Shown here piece after piece: positions 60,156 to 64,000 of a stretch of DNA of 64,000 bases. Source of the stretch: Longimicrobium sp. (GTDB lineage Bacteria; Gemmatimonadota; Gemmatimonadetes; Longimicrobiales; Longimicrobiaceae); NCBI GenBank assembly GCA_036387335.1, contig DASVTZ010000105.1, positions 1-64,000 on the forward strand, in the 5' to 3' direction. Each line of letters begins with the position of its first letter. Positions within the stretch are counted from its first letter, which is position 1. The notes below the pieces were generated by a model. The model did no database searches. It was not told where the DNA came from and saw nothing but the letters and a program-made list of their open reading frames with translations. Made by a program: the position numbers and the translations under genes.

Positions 60156-60357
60156 TTTTGTCATTCTGAGGGAGCCGCTCCACAGGCCTCGCAGATCGTT
60201 CCGATCTCGGGCGGCGGCCGAAGAATCTAGCCGGGGCTGGGCCGGGCACCGTGCATCGCAACCGGGCCCTCGGCACGCACAGTAGATCCCTCGCTCCGCG
60301 CCACGGTTCGGAGACGCGGAGAGGACGGTGAAGCGCGTCGCTCATGATGACAAAAAA
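60156..60357. repeat. second dispersed element (R2) with inverted ends
   Basis: The ends are TTTTGTCATTCTGA on the left and TCATGATGACAAAAA on the right (inverted TTTTGTCAT/ATGACAAAA). The interior holds GAAGAATCTAGCCGGGG... and AGTAGATCCCTCGCTCCGCG. There is no ORF. From memory, sequences of this kind recur in related genomes, with 'GTCATTCTGAGG' starts and 'AGATCC' centres. Only one copy lies in this window. Confidence 0.5.
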
Positions 60358-60375
60358 ACTTAACCGAGGTTCATC

Positions 60376-61194
60376 GTGGCTGATTTCGTGGATCGAGGTT
60401 CCATCGTGCGGCGGATCTGGGGGGATGGAGACATGGTGCTCCTCGCCTTCGCGGGCTCCGCGGCCGAGTTCGCGCTCAACCGCGCGATCGACTGGCTGTT
60501 CTTCACCGGAAAGCTGCCGAACGACCCCATCAACCGGCTCTTCTCCACCGCGGGCTACGCGCAGGGGATCGTCTTCGCGGACGCGCAGACGGCGGCGCGC
60601 ACGCTGGACCGCATCGTGGCGGTTCACCAGGCGGTGGAGCGCGAGCGTGGGCAGTCGATCCCGGACTGGGCGCACCGCGATGTGCTCTACATGCTCATCG
60701 ACTACTCCGAGCGGGCGCACGAGCTGCTCGCGAGGCCGCTGACTGCGGATGAGCGGGAGGAGCTCTTCGACGTGTTCCGCCGCGTGGGCATCGGCCTCCA
60801 GATCCCCGATCTCCCCGCGTCGCACGCGGAGTGGCGAGCGGATCGCGACCTCCACCTGCGCCGCGACCTGGTCAGGGGCGAGGGCACCGATGCGCTGTAC
60901 GCCCAGTACCGCAAGCACCTCGGCCCCTGGCGCTATCATCTCCTGCTGCGGGTGCAGGCGATCCTGGCGCCCGCGCACGTGCGAGGCCTGCTGCGGCTGA
61001 AGCGCGCCGAGTGGCTGCGCCCCCTGATCCGCTTCTATCCCCTCCTGGTCCGCGCCGGACTGCGCTCGTTCGTCCAGCGTCTGCTGATGCCGCCTGCCTA
61101 TCTTCGGGCGATCCGCGCGCTGGACCACGTTCCGGCGAGCCGTCCCGAGCCGCGCAGCCTGAAGCCCCTCCACGCCCCATCCCCGGCCGGCTGA
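60376..61194 (+). CDS. MpaB-like oxygenase (DUF2236)
   Basis: This 272-residue, mostly helical protein matches the MpaB/latex-clearing DUF2236 family: an N-terminal helix pair 'MVLLAFAGSAAEFALNRAID', 'RTLDRIVAVHQAVERERGQS' with a putative haem His, 'DVLYMLIDYSERAHELL', and a C-terminal region of basic helices. Members are haem-containing oxygenases acting on hydrophobic substrates. The exact substrate is unknown. The start is GTG 60376. Confidence 0.75.
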   Translation: MADFVDRGSIVRRIWGDGDMVLLAFAGSAAEFALNRAIDWLFFTGKLPNDPINRLFSTAGYAQGIVFADAQTAARTLDRIVAVHQAVERERGQSIPDWAHRDVLYMLIDYSERAHELLARPLTADEREELFDVFRRVGIGLQIPDLPASHAEWRADRDLHLRRDLVRGEGTDALYAQYRKHLGPWRYHLLLRVQAILAPAHVRGLLRLKRAEWLRPLIRFYPLLVRAGLRSFVQRLLMPPAYLRAIRALDHVPASRPEPRSLKPLHAPSPAG

Positions 61195-61269
61195 CGGCGC
61201 CTGCACCCTCGCTTGACTCCCTCCCGCGCCATTCGTACACTTTCCGCCCGAACCCCGGCCGAAGGTGAG

Positions 61270-61683
61270 ATGAACGTCGACCTGAACGAGCTGCGGCGGC
61301 TGCGCAGGGCCCGCGACCGGATGGACCGCGAGTACGCGAAGCCGCTCGACGTGCCGGCGCTGGCCCGCACGGCGCTGATGTCCACGGCGCACTTCAGCCG
61401 CCGCTTCCGCGAGGCGTACTCCGAGACGCCGTACGGGTACCTGATGACGCGGCGCATCGAGCGGGCGAAGGCGCTGCTCCGCCGAGGCGACCTGAGCGTG
61501 ACGGCCGTCTGCTTCGAGGTCGGCTGCACGAGCCTCGGCTCCTTCTCCGCCCGCTTCACCGAGCTGGTGGGCGAGACGCCGTCCAGCTACCGCGCTCGCA
61601 GCCACGACGAGCTGCGCGCCGTCCCCACTTGCCAGACGATGGTGGTCACCCGCCCGCGCAAGCGCGAGGACGCGGCGAAGTGA
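61270..61683 (+). CDS. AraC family regulator, DNA-binding domain only
   Basis: This 137-residue protein consists of a double helix-turn-helix of the AraC/XylS family: 'LDVPALARTALMSTAHFSRR', 'TPYGYLMTRRIERAKALLRR', 'VTAVCFEVGCTSLGSFSARF', 'TPSSYRARS'. There is no effector domain. The ATG at 61270 follows GAAGGTGAG. It is 88 bp upstream of a VOC gene and probably regulates it. Confidence 0.92.
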   Translation: MNVDLNELRRLRRARDRMDREYAKPLDVPALARTALMSTAHFSRRFREAYSETPYGYLMTRRIERAKALLRRGDLSVTAVCFEVGCTSLGSFSARFTELVGETPSSYRARSHDELRAVPTCQTMVVTRPRKREDAAK

Positions 61684-61771
61684 GCAGTTTTCGAGAAGCG
61701 ATCCCCGCCGCACCCGCTTAGCTTCAACGCCATCACCGTTTCAGCAAAGCATCCCCACCAAGCGAGGTGCC

Positions 61772-62176
61772 ATGCCCGTATCACTCAGCGCCGTCCACGT
61801 CCTGGTCGACGACCCCGACGCCGCGCTCGTTTTCTACCGCGACACCCTGGGCCTGACGGTGCGCGACGAGGTGGCCCACGGCGGATTCCGCTGGATCACC
61901 CTTGCCACCGAGAGCCAGCCAGAGATCAAGATCGTACTCTCGCAGCCGCACGCCGGCCGCTCCAAGCAGGATGGCGACGCCGTCGCGGCGCTGCTGGCCA
62001 AGGGTGAGCTGGGCGCGGTCTTCCTGCGCACCGACGACCTGAACGCCACCTTCGCCAGGGTCGCCGCCGCGCCGGGCGTGGAGGTGCTGGAGGAGCCCGC
62101 CGACCGCTTCTGGGGCGCCCGCGACGCCGCCGTGCGCGATCCCGCGGGCAACCTGGTGCGCATCGAGCAGGGCTGA
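61772..62176 (+). CDS. VOC family protein
   Basis: This 134-residue protein of the vicinal oxygen chelate fold has 'SAVHVLVDDPDAALVFYRDT', 'VRDEVAHGGFRWITL' and a C-terminal 'WGARDAAVRDPAGNLVRIEQ'. Such proteins pair with AraC regulators in many genomes and act as lyases or drug-binding proteins; the ligand is unknown. Its last 12 codons are duplicated 225 bp downstream. Confidence 0.88.
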   Translation: MPVSLSAVHVLVDDPDAALVFYRDTLGLTVRDEVAHGGFRWITLATESQPEIKIVLSQPHAGRSKQDGDAVAALLAKGELGAVFLRTDDLNATFARVAAAPGVEVLEEPADRFWGARDAAVRDPAGNLVRIEQG

Positions 62177-62187
62177 GAACCGCATTG

Positions 62188-62318
62188 CCTCACGCGGAGG
62201 CGCGGAGACGCAGAGAGAACAGCACGAGTTTTTCTCTGTGGCTTGTAGTTCCCTCTGTGTTCTCTGTGTGAGGCTTTTCGGGGTTCTTTCTCTGCGCCTC
62301 CGCGTCTCCGCGTGAGAC
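62188..62318. repeat. R1 repeat, complete composite (copy in duplication unit 1)
   Basis: Outer left arm CCTCACGCGGAGGCGCGGAG, inner part AGTTTTTCTCTGTGGC...TGTGTGAGG, outer right arm TCTCTGCGCCTCCGCGTCTC ending GTGAGAC. It begins 12 bp after the VOC stop. Confidence 0.85.
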
Positions 62319-62412
62319 TTCCTTTTTTGGATCTACGATGAGCGAGCCCATGCAGCCGCACGCCGCCCGCGGGCAAGCTGGTGCGCATCGAGCAGGGCTG
62401 AGAACCGCATTG

Positions 62413-62543
62413 CCTCACGCGGAGGCGCGGAGACGCAGAGAGAACAGCACGAGTTTTTCTCAGTGGCTTGTAGTTCTCTCTGTGTTCTCTGTGTGAGGCT
62501 TTTCGGGGTTCTTTCTCTGCGCCTCCGCGTCTCCGCGTGAGAC
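62413..62543. repeat. R1 repeat, complete composite (copy in duplication unit 2)
   Basis: It is nearly identical to 62188-62318, with substitutions such as CAGTGGCTTG for CTGTGGCTTG. It ends 22 bp before the start codon of the UvrA-like gene. Confidence 0.85.
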
Positions 62544-62564
62544 TTCCTTTTTTTAGGATCTACG

Positions 62565-64000
<1,436 letters not shown>

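Noticed and set aside
62338-62564. upstream ATG of the UvrA-like gene as the real start
   Set aside because: It belongs to the first unit of the tandem duplication and leads into duplicated VOC and R1 sequence, not into the ATPase frame.

Overview
The window is high-GC chromosomal DNA with densely packed genes, mostly + strand in the left and middle parts. Its gene content suggests a Gemmatimonadota-type bacterium, close to Longimicrobium: three PadR regulators paired with large 'ADOP' FtsX/MacB-type permeases, many lipoprotein or signal-peptide proteins, free-standing TonB-plug-like lipoproteins, Big_2 domains and many small DUF proteins. The taxon is inferred from this style only; no rRNA or marker gene is present. 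No tRNA, rRNA or CRISPR array was seen.

Layout. 1-1329: 5' part of an IS1634-type transposase running off the left edge. 1.5-17.1 kb: an orphan antitoxin-like gene, a membrane GGDEF-EAL enzyme, then a long + strand run of small housekeeping or unknown genes (TRIC/UPF0126 channel, DUF2809-DinB fusion, amidohydrolase lipoprotein, AAC(3)-I-like GNAT, DUF5995, methyltransferase, DUF71 ATP-binding protein, HXXEE protein, secreted hydrolase, CPCC protein, lipoproteins, VOC, MqsA-like antitoxin). 17.1-20.2 kb: PadR-ADOP operon 1. 20.2-30 kb: Excalibur lipoprotein, single-domain response regulator, tryptophan 2,3-dioxygenase, VOC-SRPBCC fusion, VF530 protein, S9 peptidase, TPR protein, and a DHA2 MFS pump with a C-terminal MarR-like domain. 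30.1-32.1 kb: AbiE-type toxin-antitoxin pair behind a palindromic operator. 32.1-35.2 kb: AraC-GyrI regulator, CPBP protease, Gfo/Idh/MocA oxidoreductase. 36.1-39.2 kb: PadR-ADOP operon 2.

39.4-48.8 kb: six consecutive + strand genes for exported proteins (Big_2-kelch lipoprotein, TonB-dependent beta-barrel, HEXXH metalloprotease, two class-C beta-lactamase-like serine hydrolases, Big_2-alpha/beta hydrolase), behind a twin 13-bp repeat. This is the best candidate for an undescribed envelope system. 49-54.6 kb: GntR/FCD regulator, DUF4097-like protein and PadR-ADOP operon 3. 54.7-59.0 kb: an AT-richer defence patch with a decayed Mrr-type restriction gene and a Shedu nuclease, next to a family B DNA polymerase. 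59.2-64 kb: a subclass B3 metallo-beta-lactamase with Glu in place of the first zinc histidine, an MpaB-like protein, an AraC-VOC pair and a UvrA-like ABC ATPase running off the right edge.

Two non-coding layers stand out. First, about fourteen copies of a nested, imperfectly palindromic repeat (called R1 here) lie between genes, most within about 35 bp of a stop codon. One copy has been tandemly duplicated together with flanking gene ends. Second, all three PadR-ADOP operons share a promoter design: a -35 box inside one operator (TCCT-N3-GAC...AGGA) and a second operator about 34 bp downstream, at the -10 box.
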